Positions 54,214 through 64,000 of a stretch of 64,000 nucleotides of DNA are shown piece by piece. Made by a program: the position numbers and the translations under genes. Below the pieces are notes generated by a model that did not search any database, was not told where the DNA came from, and saw nothing but the letters and a program-made list of their open reading frames with translations. The stretch's first letter is position 1. Every line of letters begins with the position of its first letter. Location: contig NZ_KZ984439.1 of the NCBI RefSeq assembly GCF_003569915.1, forward strand, positions 1 to 64,000. Reading direction: 5' to 3'. The stretch is from Comamonas testosteroni. GTDB lineage: Bacteria > Pseudomonadota > Gammaproteobacteria > Burkholderiales > Burkholderiaceae_C.

Positions 54214-56223
54214 TTAAGCATGGCTTGCACGGGCAAGCTGTTGCGTGCGAAGTTCTTCCGTAGCGGCCACTTGGGCTGCCGGGATGTAGTAGTCACGCTT
54301 GTAGTTGAAGGTATGGATGATCGAGGCCAGCACGGTCGCAATGAACGACGCGATGGTCAGAGGCCACATGTGCCAGATCAGCGCAAAGCCCAGAACGGTG
54401 GACAGGCCAGCAATCACCACGCCAGCGCCGGTGTTGGCGGGCATGTGGATGGGCTCGAAGCCGGTCAGCGGACGCTGGTAGCCGTGCTTCTTCATGTCGG
54501 TCCAGGCGTCGATGTCATGCACCACGGGGGTGAAGGCAAAGTTGTACTGGGGAGGAGGCGAAGAAGTGGCCCATTCCAGCGTACGGCCTTCCCATGGGTC
54601 ACCGGTTTCGTCACGCAGTTCGTTGCGCTTCCAGATGGACACAGCCAATTGGATGAAGAAGCAGGCGATACCAGCGGCAATCAGGGCCGCACCGCAGGCA
54701 GCGATGATGAACCAGATTTGTAGCGAAGGATCGTCAAAGTGGTTGGCACGACGAGTCACGCCCATCAGACCCAGGATGTACAGGGGTGTGAAAGCGACCC
54801 AGAAGCCGACCAGCCAGAACCAGAAGGAAGCCTTGCCCCAGAACTCGTTGAGCTTGAAGCCGAAAGCCTTGGGGAACCAGTAGTTGATACCGGCAAACAC
54901 GGCAAACACCACACCGCCAATGATCACGTTGTGGAAGTGGGCGATCAGGAACAGCGAGTTGTGCAGCACAAAGTCTGCGGGAGGCACGGCCAGCAGCACG
55001 CCAGTCATACCGCCGATGGCGAAGGTGACCATGAAACCAATGGTCCACAGCATGGGCACCGTGAAGCGGATGCGACCGCGGTACATGGTGAACAGCCAGT
55101 TGAAGATCTTCGCGCCGGTAGGAATCGAGATGATCATCGTGGTGATACCGAAGAAGGTATTCACGCTGGCACCCGAGCCCATGGTGAAGAAGTGGTGCAG
55201 CCACACCAGGTAGGACAGGATGGTGATACACACGGTGGCGTAAACCATCGAGGTGTAACCGAACAGACGCTTGCGGCTGAACGTCGCCACGATTTCGGAG
55301 AACACACCGAAGCAAGGCAGGATCAGGATGTAAACCTCAGGGTGACCCCAGATCCAGATCAGGTTCACGTACAACATCGGGTTGCCACCGAAGTCATTCG
55401 AGAAGAAGTGCGTGTCCATGTAACGGTCCAGCGACATCAGCACCAGAGCGGCAGTCAGCACAGGGAAGGAAGCCACGATCAGGGCGTTGGTGCACAGAGC
55501 AGTCCATGTGAAGACAGGCATCTTCATCAGGTTCATGCCAGGGGCGCGCATCTTGATGATGGTGACGATCAGGTTAATACCCGATAAGGTCGTCCCGACA
55601 CCTGCGACCTGCAGGCCCCAGATGTAGTAATCAAGACCCGTACTCTGACTCTGGTGCCCCAGGTTCGACAGGGCCAGCCAGCCGGAGGTAGAGAACTCGC
55701 CCAGGAACAGGGAGATCATCACCAGCACGGCGCCGCCAGTGGTCATCCAGAAGCTGAAGTTGTTCAGGAACGGGAAGGACACGTCACGTGCGCCGATCTG
55801 CAGAGGAACCAGATAGTTCATCAGACCGGTGACGAAAGGCATGGCCACGAAGAAGATCATGATCACGCCGTGGGCGGTGAAGATCTGGTCGTAGTGGTGA
55901 GGGGGCAGATAGCCCATGTTCTCGCCAAAGGCCATGGATTGCTGCAGACGCATCATCACCGCGTCAGCAAAGCCGCGCAGGAACATGACCAGACCAAGGA
56001 TCATGTACATGATGCCGATCTTCTTGTGGTCGATCGAGGTCAGCCAGTCAGTCCAGAGCGGGCCCCAGAGCTTGAATTTGGTGATGCCGCCGACCACGAC
56101 GAGGCCGCCGAGCACCACGGCTAGGAAGGTCATGAGCACAATGGGCTCATGCGTCATGGGAATCTGATCCCATGTGATGCGGCCCAACAGCCAGTGGGCG
56201 GCTGGGGTTGTTGTTTCAGTCAT
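54214..56223 (-). CDS. cyoB: Cytochrome bo3 ubiquinol oxidase subunit I
   Basis: The catalytic subunit (heme b, heme o3 and CuB), 669 residues with about fifteen membrane helices. The CuB-Tyr cross-link region [14 protein letters not shown] is seen at about 285-298. [10 protein letters not shown] carries the other CuB histidines, and the heme ligands lie in [20 protein letters not shown] and [13 protein letters not shown]. It is a proton-pumping quinol oxidase (no CuA in the operon's subunit II). It lies 62 bp after cyoA. Confidence 0.97.
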   Translation of the reverse strand: MTETTTPAAHWLLGRITWDQIPMTHEPIVLMTFLAVVLGGLVVVGGITKFKLWGPLWTDWLTSIDHKKIGIMYMILGLVMFLRGFADAVMMRLQQSMAFGENMGYLPPHHYDQIFTAHGVIMIFFVAMPFVTGLMNYLVPLQIGARDVSFPFLNNFSFWMTTGGAVLVMISLFLGEFSTSGWLALSNLGHQSQSTGLDYYIWGLQVAGVGTTLSGINLIVTIIKMRAPGMNLMKMPVFTWTALCTNALIVASFPVLTAALVLMSLDRYMDTHFFSNDFGGNPMLYVNLIWIWGHPEVYILILPCFGVFSEIVATFSRKRLFGYTSMVYATVCITILSYLVWLHHFFTMGSGASVNTFFGITTMIISIPTGAKIFNWLFTMYRGRIRFTVPMLWTIGFMVTFAIGGMTGVLLAVPPADFVLHNSLFLIAHFHNVIIGGVVFAVFAGINYWFPKAFGFKLNEFWGKASFWFWLVGFWVAFTPLYILGLMGVTRRANHFDDPSLQIWFIIAACGAALIAAGIACFFIQLAVSIWKRNELRDETGDPWEGRTLEWATSSPPPQYNFAFTPVVHDIDAWTDMKKHGYQRPLTGFEPIHMPANTGAGVVIAGLSTVLGFALIWHMWPLTIASFIATVLASIIHTFNYKRDYYIPAAQVAATEELRTQQLARASHA

Positions 56224-56285
56224 GTTGAGACTCTTTTGTCGTATTGGTGTGCACAGGCTGTTAGCTCATCCACACCGTAAGCTAC

Positions 56286-57332
56286 TTATTGCTGTGCGAC
56301 AGCTCGGGAGGCTGCGACTTCATCGAGCAGGGCCACAACGCGGTCAGCGTTTTGAACCGTGCACACATCCATGGGCAGGTTCAGGCCGGAGGCCTTCATA
56401 TGGGCTTCGCCACCAGCGGCGTCGATGGCCATCATGTGGTGCATGCACATCTTGCCGTCTTCCACGCAGCGGTTGAGGACCTTGTTGTACAGGCCTTCGT
56501 CCACGGAGGCGAAACGCTCCACGGGGTTGCGCTCGCTGGGCTTGACCAGGTTCAGGTAAGCCTCGCTTGTCAGAGCCTTGCCTTCGGTCTTGGCCTTGCC
56601 AATCCACTCGTCAAACTGACCGTTTTCCAGACCATGGAACTTGAAGGTCATGCCCGCAAAGCCTGCGCCGCTGTAGTGCGAGGACTTGCCGACATACACG
56701 CCGGGCTTGTTGATCACAGCGTTCAGCTCGGTCTGCATGCCGGGCATGGTGTAGATCATGCCTGCCAGATCAGGAACGTAGAACGCGTTCATGGTGTGGG
56801 AGGACGTCAGCTTGAAGTGAATAGGGCGGTCCACCGGAGCGGCCACTTCGTTCACCGTGGCAATACCTTGCTCGGGGTAGAAGAACAGCCACTTCCAGTC
56901 CAGGGACACGACCTGAATTTCCAGAGGCTTGACGTTGGGGTCCAGGGACTTGGTGTCAGAAACACGGTCCAGGGGGCGATAGGGGTCGAGCTTGTGGGTG
57001 CTGATCCAGGTAATGGCACCCAAGGCAATGATGATGAGCAGGGGAACGGTCCAGATCACCAGTTCCAGCGCTGTGGAGTGGTGCCATTCAGGGTCGTACT
57101 TGGCTTCGGTGTTCGACTGTCGGTATTTCCAGGCAAACAAGAGCGTCAAAAAGATGACGGGGACGATGATGAGAAGCATCAGCAAGGTGGCCGTAACGAC
57201 CAGATCGCCCTGTTGCTTGGCAATATCGCCAGCGGGGTTGAGCACGACAAGCTTGCTGCAACCTGTGAGGGTTGCAGTCAAAGCAGCCGCTGCGAGCCAC
57301 GCGGGCCCACGGATTTCCTTGATTTTTAACAT
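56286..57332 (-). CDS. cyoA: Cytochrome bo3 ubiquinol oxidase subunit II
   Basis: A 348-residue lipoprotein-type subunit II. Lipobox LTGC gives the acylated Cys at about residue 25, then two helices (VVTATLLMLLIIVPVIFLTL; LELVIWTVPLLIIIALGAIT) and the periplasmic cupredoxin domain. In place of the CuA ligands, as expected of quinol oxidases, it has SSHYSGAGFAGMTFKFHGLE. It is first in the minus-strand cyoABCD-SURF1 operon. The promoter region to the right is shared with the divergent MFS gene. Confidence 0.95.
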   Translation of the reverse strand: MLKIKEIRGPAWLAAAALTATLTGCSKLVVLNPAGDIAKQQGDLVVTATLLMLLIIVPVIFLTLLFAWKYRQSNTEAKYDPEWHHSTALELVIWTVPLLIIIALGAITWISTHKLDPYRPLDRVSDTKSLDPNVKPLEIQVVSLDWKWLFFYPEQGIATVNEVAAPVDRPIHFKLTSSHTMNAFYVPDLAGMIYTMPGMQTELNAVINKPGVYVGKSSHYSGAGFAGMTFKFHGLENGQFDEWIGKAKTEGKALTSEAYLNLVKPSERNPVERFASVDEGLYNKVLNRCVEDGKMCMHHMMAIDAAGGEAHMKASGLNLPMDVCTVQNADRVVALLDEVAASRAVAQQ

Positions 57333-57673
57333 TGCTTTCGGCGTGACAAAGTCGCGCTTAGGTGTAAACGCGGATTACTGGATCTCGGCAAATGTAATAC
57401 GGATACGGCATATGTCCATTGGACATTTTGTCCAAGGTCAAGACTTGGAATGCTGAAATCCGGTATGCGACAAGGGCTTAGCGCTGTCAGAAGGCTGCGC
57501 TTTCCGTGGCGAGAAAGCACTTGCAATTGTTAAAAACCGCCCCATGAAGGTCATCCGGTCAGCCCTGGGCCGACAGTCTTCAGGGCAAAAACTCTATTGC
57601 AGCTGCACATGCTTGCGCGTAGAACGGAAAGCGTCCGTGGGACAAGACAAGTAAGACAAGGAGCTGTATCTAT
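57333..57673. promoter_or_regulatory. 341-bp divergent region, cyo operon / MFS transporter
   Basis: No gene was found. It holds a perfect palindrome TGTCCATTGGACA (57413-57425) and one more TTGTCCA half-site (57428-57434), which together form a three-half-site array. This is a candidate operator for the cyo promoter; the RegA or another redox regulator could bind here, but this is inference. An FNR-type TTGAT-N4-ATCAA was looked for and not seen. Confidence 0.4.
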
Positions 57674-59014
57674 ATGAGTAGCATGAACCCATCCATTGGT
57701 CTTACTCAGCAAGACTATGACAACTCGGAAACGCTGGCCTATGCGGACACCGATGAGGATGTCACACCAGGTGAAATTGCGGTTGGCGTGATTATTGGAC
57801 GCTCGTCCGAATACTTCGACTTCTTTGTATTCGGCATCGCCTGCGTGCTGGTATTTCCCACACTGCTGTTTCCCTATCTCTCCAAACTGGATGGCACATT
57901 GGCGGCCTTTGCCATCTTCTCGCTGGCCTTTGTGGCCCGGCCTGTGGGGACGGCACTGTCCATGGCGGTGCAGCGCCGCTGGGGGCGGGCGACCAAGCTG
58001 ACCCTGGCGCTGCTGCTGCTGGGCGTCTGCACAGTAGGCATGACGTTCTTGCCTAGCTACGAAGTGGCGGGCATGAAGGCTGTCTGGGCGCTGGTGATTC
58101 TGCGCATCGGTCAGGGGCTGGCGCTGGGCGGATCCTGGGATGGACTGCCTTCGCTGCTGGCCATGTCAGCGCCCAAGAACAAGCGCGGCTGGTACTCCAT
58201 GATTGGTCAGCTCGGCGCGCCGTTGGGTTTCATCATCGCTGCGGCACTGTTTGCCTATCTGTACGCCAGCCTGACGGCCGACGAGTTCATGAGCTATGGC
58301 TGGCGCTATCCGTTCTGCGTGGCTTTTGCTATCAATGTGGTAGCGCTGTTCGCACGTCTTCGCTTGGTGGTCGGCCAATCCTATGTGCAGATGCTGCAGG
58401 AGCGCGAACTCGAGCCCAAGAGCGTGACCAGCCTGATGCGTGATGAAGGCCGCAATGTGATGATTGGGGCATTTGCGGCCCTGGCCAGCTTTGCGCTGTT
58501 CCATCTGGTGACCGTGTTCCCACTGTCCTGGATTTCCATGTTCTCGGACCAGTCCATGACGGAGGTGCTGGTGGTGCAGATCATTGGCGCGATTCTGGCG
58601 GCTGCAGCCATCATGTTCTCGGGTTGGCTGGCGGACAGAGTGGGGCGTCGCAACACGCTGGGCACCATGGCCTGCCTGATCGGCATCTTCAGCTTCCTCG
58701 CTCCCTGGCTGCTGGGCAGCGGCACTACGGGCAACAATGTGTTCATCATTGTCGGCTTCATTCTGCTGGGGCTGTCCTATGGTCAGGCTTCGGGGACCGT
58801 GACAGCGAACTTCTCATCCCACTACCGCTACACGGGCGCGGCTCTGTCCACCGACATGGCCTGGCTGATTGGCGCGGCCTTTGCTCCGCTGGTGGCACTG
58901 GGTGTGTCGGCTAAGTTTGGATTGGTGGCTCTGGGCATCTATCTGCTGTCGGGCGCTTTGTGCACGCTGGCGGCGCTGGGTATCAACCGCGCCATCGAGG
59001 CACGTGACCAGTAA
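57674..59014 (+). CDS. MFS transporter, metabolite:H+ symporter type
   Basis: A 446-residue, twelve-helix major facilitator. It resembles the metabolite:H+ symporter (ShiA/KgtP/ProP) branch: early SSEYFDFFVFGIACVLVFPT, loop 2-3 motif around ARPVGTALSMAVQRRWGRAT, and RIGQGLALGGSWDGLPSLLA in helix 4 to 5. The second half has SGWLADRVGRRNTLGT as the matching loop motif. Cargo is probably a small organic acid or a related solute. The N-terminus is acidic (QQDYDNSETLAYADTDEDVT). It is divergent from cyoA and followed by a terminator. Confidence 0.88.
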   Translation: MSSMNPSIGLTQQDYDNSETLAYADTDEDVTPGEIAVGVIIGRSSEYFDFFVFGIACVLVFPTLLFPYLSKLDGTLAAFAIFSLAFVARPVGTALSMAVQRRWGRATKLTLALLLLGVCTVGMTFLPSYEVAGMKAVWALVILRIGQGLALGGSWDGLPSLLAMSAPKNKRGWYSMIGQLGAPLGFIIAAALFAYLYASLTADEFMSYGWRYPFCVAFAINVVALFARLRLVVGQSYVQMLQERELEPKSVTSLMRDEGRNVMIGAFAALASFALFHLVTVFPLSWISMFSDQSMTEVLVVQIIGAILAAAAIMFSGWLADRVGRRNTLGTMACLIGIFSFLAPWLLGSGTTGNNVFIIVGFILLGLSYGQASGTVTANFSSHYRYTGAALSTDMAWLIGAAFAPLVALGVSAKFGLVALGIYLLSGALCTLAALGINRAIEARDQ

Positions 59015-59035
59015 TTGGCCTGTGCCGATCCTCTC

Positions 59036-59060
59036 AAAGCCCGGCTTGCCGGGCTTTTTT
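59036..59060 (+). terminator. Terminator after the MFS gene
   Basis: AAGCCCGGC / GCCGGGCTT stem with a very short loop and a TTTTTT tail, 22 bp after the stop codon. Confidence 0.92.
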
Positions 59061-59119
59061 CATGACACGAGACATTGCTTACCTGCAGCAGCGCGATAGC
59101 AGATGAAAAAAGCAGGTGC

Positions 59120-59146
59120 AAAAAAACCGCCCGAAGGCGGTTTTTG
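59120..59146 (-). terminator. Terminator after the second Bug receptor gene
   Basis: AAAACCGCC / GGCGGTTTT with CGAA-type loop; on the minus strand it is followed by a run of T. It lies 18 bp downstream of the Bug gene that ends at 59164. Confidence 0.9.
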
Positions 59147-59163
59147 AAGCCGTAGTCTGCAGC

Positions 59164-60162
59164 TTAGTCCAGCGCCAGACCCGCCTTCTTGATCACATCG
59201 CCAAAGCGCTTGCTTTCCGAAGCCATGAAGGCCTTGAACTCGGCAGGCGTGGGATTGAAGGACTCGTAGCCAAAGGCGGCGAACTTGTCTTTGACGTCCT
59301 GGCCGGTCAGGGCCTGGCGCACATCGGTACGAATCTTCTCGACCACGGCCGCTGGTGTGCCGGGGCGCACGGCCAGGGCATTCCAGCCAATAGCGGTGAA
59401 GTCCTTGGGGCCACCCGATTCAGCCACCGTGGGCACGTTTTCGAAGCCAGCGATGCGGCTGGGGGCAGCCACGGCCAGGAAGCGCAGCTTGCCGCCACGC
59501 ACCAGCGGGCCTGCGGTGCCGAGCGAACCCAGTGCAAAGGTCAGCTCACCATTGGCAACGCCTTGGTACAGCTGGCTGGTTTCCTTGTAGATGACGTGCT
59601 CCATCTTGGTGCCGGTCTGGTTTTCCAGCAGGGCCGAGCCCAGGTGCACGGGGTTGCCCACGGACCAAGAGCCGTAGTTCAGCTTACCGGGATGAGCCTT
59701 GGCATCCGCAATCAAGTCGCCAATCGTCTTGTAGGGGCTGTTGACCGGCACGCAGACAAAGAAGTAGTTGCGGAACAGGGGCAGCAGAATGTCGAAATCC
59801 TTGTTCAGGTCGTAAGGCAGCTTCTTGAACAGGTGCGGGTAGGCAGCGATGTGGACATTGTCCAGTTGGATCATGTCCGTGCCGTCGGTCGCGCCGCGCT
59901 TGAATTCGTTGATGGCGATGAAGCCGTTACCACCGGGGCGGTTTTCCACGACCACGGGCTGGCCCCAAGCGCGGCCCAGCTTGTCGGCCACGAGGCGGGA
60001 CAAGCCATCGGGGCCGCCACCCACGGGGAAGGGGTTGATGATGCGCGAAGACTTGGTGGGCCACTTGTCGCCCTGGGCGAAAGAGGGGGCAGCCACAGAG
60101 GCGGCAATGGCGCCCAGCGCGAAGGCAGCTTGGCGGCGGCTCATATTGAGCTTTTGGGTCAT
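59164..60162 (-). CDS. Bug-family tripartite tricarboxylate transporter substrate-binding protein
   Basis: A 332-residue periplasmic receptor with a Tat-like leader (MTQKLNMSRRQAAFALGAIA, cleaved near SFAQ). The mature part has the family blocks IINPFPVGGGPDGLSRLVAD, VVENRPGGNGFIA and LNYGSWSVGNPVHLGSALLE. It starts after GGAGACAACC, which fixes the start codon and gives a model for the other Bug gene at 149. No cognate membrane subunits are encoded here, as usual for Bug proteins. It is divergent from a LysR gene, its likely regulator. The ligand is unknown. Confidence 0.92.
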   Translation of the reverse strand: MTQKLNMSRRQAAFALGAIAASVAAPSFAQGDKWPTKSSRIINPFPVGGGPDGLSRLVADKLGRAWGQPVVVENRPGGNGFIAINEFKRGATDGTDMIQLDNVHIAAYPHLFKKLPYDLNKDFDILLPLFRNYFFVCVPVNSPYKTIGDLIADAKAHPGKLNYGSWSVGNPVHLGSALLENQTGTKMEHVIYKETSQLYQGVANGELTFALGSLGTAGPLVRGGKLRFLAVAAPSRIAGFENVPTVAESGGPKDFTAIGWNALAVRPGTPAAVVEKIRTDVRQALTGQDVKDKFAAFGYESFNPTPAEFKAFMASESKRFGDVIKKAGLALD

Positions 60163-60352
60163 GGTTGTCTCCCTGGAAAGGACTGTCGATGATGAGTTGC
60201 GTGTTTTTCACGCTTTATGAATCTCGTCGGCTGTTTTTTTTGTTTTTAGGCCCAGTTGAACGCATTGTGGCATCGCTAGGCAAAACACCTACGTCTAGCT
60301 TGGGCTAGCAGCTATAGCAAAATAGCATAGCTTCTAACCTTTCCCTTGTGTC

Positions 60353-61264
60353 ATGAATCTTCAGCAAATCGAAACCTTTGTGCAGGTGGCTGAGGCGGGC
60401 AGCTTCAGCAAGGCCGCTGTGCTGCTGGATATTGCGCAGCCAGCGCTGAGCCGTCAGGTGCGAGCGCTGGAGACCGAGCTGCGCGAGACCTTGCTGATCC
60501 GCACGGGCCGCGGCGTGACCTTGACCGATGCGGGCCGCCGCCTGCTCGAGCACGGCCACGCCATCATGCAGCGCGTGGCCCTGGCCAAGGAGGACCTGGG
60601 CAGCCAGCGCGACGAGCCCGTGGGCCGCATTACCGTGGGGCTGCCGCCCAGTCTGGCGCGCCGGTTGACCCTGCCGCTGATCGACGGCTTCAGCCGCGAG
60701 ATGCCCAAGGCCCGGCTGGCCGTAGTGGAGGGCTTTTCCGTCAATATCTCGGAGTGGCTGACTTCGGGGCGCATGGATCTGGGGCTGGTCTACACACCGG
60801 AGCCCCATGCACATATCGAAGTCTCGCCCATTCTGGAGGAGCGCCTGAACCTGATCGGCCCAGCCAGCGCGTTGGCCGGGCGCACCAGCATTCCGTTCGA
60901 GCATCTGGACGAGTTCCCACTGATCATGCCCCAGCGCGGCCAGATCTTTCGCAAGCTGATGGAAGCGCAGGCCACGCTGTCACAGGTCAAGCTCAATGTG
61001 GTCTGGGAAGTCTCCAGCGTGCCTGCCATTCTCGATCTGGTGCGCGGCGGCTATGGTTTTGCGGCCTTGACGGACAGCGCCATGCACAGCCATGCGACGG
61101 ATTCCATGCTGGTGGAGGTGCCCATCAAGTCACCGCATATCGTGAGCACGCTGTGCCTGGTGCAGTCGGCCAAAAAGAAGTCCACGCCGCTGATTCGCCG
61201 CACGGCGGAGTTGTTGCGGCGGCTGAGTCTGCAGGTGTGCTCGGTGGAGAGTGGACATTTGTAA
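60353..61264 (+). CDS. LysR-family transcriptional regulator
   Basis: A 303-residue LysR regulator, with the HTH in the first 60 residues (FVQVAEAGSFSKAAVLLDIA, then QPALSRQVRALETELRETLL) and an effector domain ending near LSLQVCSVESG. It resembles the CysB/Cbl-like or aromatic/organic-acid group. The neighbouring divergent Bug gene (59164) is a plausible target, 190 bp away. That gap contains a partial dispersed repeat (60300-60340) that could affect spacing; no clear T-N11-A site was fixed. Confidence 0.9.
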   Translation: MNLQQIETFVQVAEAGSFSKAAVLLDIAQPALSRQVRALETELRETLLIRTGRGVTLTDAGRRLLEHGHAIMQRVALAKEDLGSQRDEPVGRITVGLPPSLARRLTLPLIDGFSREMPKARLAVVEGFSVNISEWLTSGRMDLGLVYTPEPHAHIEVSPILEERLNLIGPASALAGRTSIPFEHLDEFPLIMPQRGQIFRKLMEAQATLSQVKLNVVWEVSSVPAILDLVRGGYGFAALTDSAMHSHATDSMLVEVPIKSPHIVSTLCLVQSAKKKSTPLIRRTAELLRRLSLQVCSVESGHL

Positions 61265-61350
61265 CTGATGTATACAATTCCAATGGGTTGCGGCCCCCGA
61301 TGGGCGTGTCCCCAGTCCGTGTATTCCACCTGCTGCACTTCCAAACCCCT

Positions 61351-61719
61351 ATGAAAGTGGATTACTTCCGCATTCAAGCATTCTGGCTGAAGATTCTGGA
61401 GCGTTCCGGCCCCTGCCACTCCAGAGAACAGGCGTTCGAGCATTTCATGACGACCTGGTTGCAGGCTGCCATTGAAGCTGGTGCCGAGAGCGACTACCAG
61501 AGCTTTGTGCGGTCAAGAAGACTGATCCCTGAACATGGCTGGTTCAATCTGCAAGGCAATCCTTGCTGGTGGGACAGCAGCGCGGCCCCGGTGACGCGCA
61601 TTTACCTGCATGACAACGGTGGTCTGGTGGTGCAACTACTCAAGACAGAAGGCCGCGAAATTCTGTTTGCCAGTGCCGGGGCTGGTGCAAGAAGTGCGGT
61701 TCTGCAGCCGTTTGGATGA
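61351..61719 (+). CDS. Hypothetical protein, 122 aa
   Basis: Not recognised. It begins at ATG 61351 (MKVDYFRIQAFWLKILERSG), 86 bp after the LysR stop on the same strand. It looks soluble, with a helical first half (SREQAFEHFMTTWLQAAIEA) and a beta-rich end. It has no signal peptide. Its codon use is like the flanks. The spacing of Trp and Tyr is notable (AFWLK, MTTWLQ, ESDYQSF, HGWFNLQGNPCWWDS), but no function is evident. Confidence 0.6.
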   Translation: MKVDYFRIQAFWLKILERSGPCHSREQAFEHFMTTWLQAAIEAGAESDYQSFVRSRRLIPEHGWFNLQGNPCWWDSSAAPVTRIYLHDNGGLVVQLLKTEGREILFASAGAGARSAVLQPFG

Positions 61720-61729
61720 ATTTTGAGCC

Positions 61730-61790
61730 AAACAGGCCTTAAGTCTATTGATTACATAGACTTGTAGCTATTTAATTAATAGCAATCTGT
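61730..61790 (-). repeat. Dispersed repeat, copy M, reverse orientation
   Basis: Read on the minus strand: AATAGCTACAAGTCTATGTA, then ATCAATAGACTTAAGGCCTG and TTTGGCTCAA. Internal dyads AAGTCTAT/ATAGACTT and GCTATT/AATAGC make it highly foldable. It lies between two convergent genes and touches the pobR stop region, acting as a potential terminator. Confidence 0.6.
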
Positions 61791-62578
61791 CAAACCAGCG
61801 GCCGCAGCGTTCTGGCACCTTCTTGCAGCAGCGGCAGAATTTCCTGCTGCATGACCTGCGGGCTCATGCGCTTGGCAGATGTCACCACATTCAGCGCCGC
61901 CACCGTGCGGCCCTGCATATCGCGCAGCGGCACGGCCACGGCTTGAATGGCCAGCTCATGCTCTTCAAGCGCCATGCAATAGTCCAGCCGCCGCACCTCA
62001 TTGAGCACCGCCTTGATGGCGTCCGGCTCGGTCAGCGTGTGGGCCGTGAGCTTGGGCAGGTCATAAGTGGCAAACCATTGATCAAGCTCTGCGGGTGACA
62101 GTGATGCCAGCAGCACACGGCCAGTCGATGTGGCATGCGCGGGCAGGCGCGTGCCCAGGTGCAGGCCGTGGGCCATCAGACGTTCGCCTTTTTCATGTAC
62201 GGCGCTGCGCGCGACGATGACCACTTCGCTGCCCTCGCGCACCACGCAGGAGTAGGACAGCCCCGTCTGCGCCGCCAGCCTGTGCAATATGGGCTGCACG
62301 ATGCGCGGCAGCCGCGCCGAGGCCAGATAGGCCCCCGACAGTCTCAGCACCTTGGGCGCCAGCCAGTAGTGGCTGCCGTCGGTTTCCAGATAGCCCAGAT
62401 GCGTCAATGTCAGCAAATGGCGGCGCGCGGCGGCGCGCGTGATGCCAGCGCGCTCGGCGGCCATGGTGGCGTTCAGGCGCTGGCGCTCCGTGTCAAAGCT
62501 CTCCAGCACGGCCAGGCCTTTGGCAAGGCCGGCGATGAAGTCTGCGGGGGCAATGGTGTGGGCGCTGCGGTCGCTCAT
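61790..62578 (-). CDS. IclR-family regulator, PobR-like
   Basis: A 262-residue IclR regulator. The N-terminal winged helix is seen in IAGLAKGLAVLESFDTERQR, then LNATMAAERAGITRAAARRH and LLTLTHLGYLETDG. The C-terminal effector domain holds SYSCVVREGSEVVIVARSAV and GRVLLASLSPAELDQWF. It is divergent from pobA, with a 191-bp gap that has a good palindromic operator. It is therefore most likely PobR, the 4-hydroxybenzoate-responsive activator of pobA as in Acinetobacter (IclR type); the closely related PcaU/PcaR group has the same architecture. The symbol is left empty because the effector was not shown. Confidence 0.85.
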   Translation of the reverse strand: MSDRSAHTIAPADFIAGLAKGLAVLESFDTERQRLNATMAAERAGITRAAARRHLLTLTHLGYLETDGSHYWLAPKVLRLSGAYLASARLPRIVQPILHRLAAQTGLSYSCVVREGSEVVIVARSAVHEKGERLMAHGLHLGTRLPAHATSTGRVLLASLSPAELDQWFATYDLPKLTAHTLTEPDAIKAVLNEVRRLDYCMALEEHELAIQAVAVPLRDMQGRTVAALNVVTSAKRMSPQVMQQEILPLLQEGARTLRPLV

Positions 62579-62610
62579 TGGTGGGCTTTCCTTGGTTATC
62601 AGCGGTGTTT

Positions 62611-62649
62611 TGCGCGATTATCGAACTGTTTGTGCGATTATCGCGCAAA
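62611..62649. promoter_or_regulatory. PobR operator candidate: palindrome and direct repeat
   Basis: TGCGCGATTATCG (62611-62623) and TGTGCGATTATCG (62631-62643) are direct repeats spaced 20 bp start to start. The second lies inside a 21-bp dyad (62629-62649), arms TTTGTGCGAT / ATCGCGCAAA, matching at nine of ten positions. It lies about 50 bp upstream of the regulator start and 120 bp before pobA. This layout suits an IclR-family dimer-of-dimers. Confidence 0.65.
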
Positions 62650-62721
62650 CAGCGGCAAGCCCTCTGTGCTTTGATGCAACACAAAACTTAGTCTTGCAGG
62701 CATGTCGCAACCGACGTCTGA

Positions 62722-63945
<1,224 letters not shown>

Positions 63946-64000
63946 TCTGCAGACTGTTTTGCTCTCGTCACTGTCGTGATGAACCGCAGGCGTTGATTCC

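Overview
The window is a high-GC (about 60% or more by eye) chromosomal segment from a betaproteobacterium, most likely family Comamonadaceae and Comamonas-like. This rests on the mix of gentisate and 4-hydroxybenzoate catabolism, abundant Bug-type solute receptors, the odhA-odhB-lpd-zapE order, a RegBA redox pair beside a bo3 oxidase, and a dispersed ~50-bp 'TTGATAGCTG...' repeat. The genus is inference. No CRISPR array, rRNA operon or replication origin was seen.

Layout. 0-6.8 kb: a gentisate operon on the minus strand (3-hydroxybenzoate 6-hydroxylase, gentisate dioxygenase, fumarylpyruvate hydrolase, maleylpyruvate isomerase, Bug receptor) with divergent MarR and LysR regulators; the left edge cuts an IS5-type element. 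6.9-12 kb: YbjQ, tRNA-Gln, a polar amino-acid-type ABC transporter with an Lrp-type regulator, and three small unrecognised genes. 12-16 kb: a DadA-like oxidase and a lipoprotein Ntn-hydrolase acylase.

16-30.3 kb is a selenocysteine/formate locus on the minus strand: fdnG (with an in-frame UGA and a bacterial SECIS hairpin), fdnH, fdnI, fdhE, selA, selB and the tRNA-Sec gene selC, with selD about 3.6 kb further on. It therefore carries a selenoprotein and all the dedicated machinery to make it. Between selC and selD lies an AT-rich foreign island: a decayed IS5-family element, a second IS fragment, a broken phage-like HTH gene, and a two-gene module made of a DGQHR-domain (DndB/ParB-like) protein and a protein with a HEPN-like helix. 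The DGQHR reading frame is split exactly at a perfect A AAA AAG heptamer, so the protein may be made by programmed -1 frameshifting, or the gene may carry a one-base deletion. This is the most novel signal in the window.

30.5-50.3 kb is housekeeping: an AI-2E family transporter, the 2-oxoglutarate dehydrogenase complex (odhA, odhB, lpd), zapE, a secreted coiled-coil protein, a PP2C phosphatase, a DinG/YoaA helicase, bamD, dnaE, clpS and clpA. 50.4-57.3 kb: minus-strand cyoABCD followed by SURF1, a terminator, and the RegB/RegA-type redox two-component system. 57.6-64 kb: an MFS symporter, a second Bug receptor with divergent LysR, an orphan hypothetical gene, and an IclR-type PobR divergent from pobA with a clear palindromic operator.

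Copies of the dispersed repeat sit in many intergenic gaps. Some have entered coding sequence: the signal-peptide region and 3' end of the first Bug gene, the 3' end of selB, and the middle of dinG.
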